Shown one piece after another: positions 5,878 to 5,878 of a stretch of DNA of 5,878 bases. The DNA is from Phycisphaerales bacterium (GTDB lineage: Bacteria > Planctomycetota > Phycisphaerae > Phycisphaerales > UBA1924), in NCBI GenBank assembly GCA_019747615.1, contig JAIEQQ010000252.1, positions 1-5,878 on the forward strand, written 5' to 3'. The translations under genes and the position numbers were made by a program. The first letter of the stretch is position 1, and every line of letters begins with the position of its first letter. The notes beneath the pieces were generated by a model. That model had not been told where the DNA came from, did no database searches, and saw only the letters and a list, made by a program, of their open reading frames with translations.

Positions 5878-5878
5878 T

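Overview
The window comes from a GC-rich bacterial chromosome. The gene content points to Planctomycetota, possibly a Phycisphaerae-like lineage. The evidence is a planctomycete-like ImuB/DnaE2 pair, a GldG-type gliding/ABC auxiliary protein next to it, and an intergenic hairpin element that resembles, from memory, repeats in planctomycete genomes. This placement is an inference; no rRNA or other taxonomic marker is present.

Layout. Positions 1-1237 (+) hold the 3' part of imuB, a catalytically dead Y-family polymerase relative of the mutasome. Its upstream part appears shifted by one base between about positions 47 and 53. After 25 nt, 1263-4502 (+) holds a complete dnaE2 (imuC) gene for the error-prone DNA polymerase III alpha subunit. 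Positions 4503-4932 carry no convincing gene. They hold a nested structure: a five-unit heptanucleotide array, a 278-bp imperfect inverted-repeat element bounded by perfect 15-bp inverted ends and full of short hairpins, then a second five-unit heptanucleotide array. Positions 4933-5877 (-) hold the C-terminal part of a GldG-like membrane-anchored protein, convergent with dnaE2 and running off the right edge.

How the genes work together. imuB and dnaE2 form the usual mutasome operon order. In studied systems ImuB links DnaE2 to the sliding clamp for SOS-induced, mutagenic translesion synthesis. Here the expected clamp-binding pentapeptide of ImuB looks degenerate, while DnaE2 carries an SLPLF segment in a comparable linker. 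Both proteins also carry a glycine-rich insert encoded by G-runs with G-quadruplex potential. The GldG-like gene is functionally unrelated. The element between the convergent genes probably ends transcription from at least one side, and it is the least explained part of the window.
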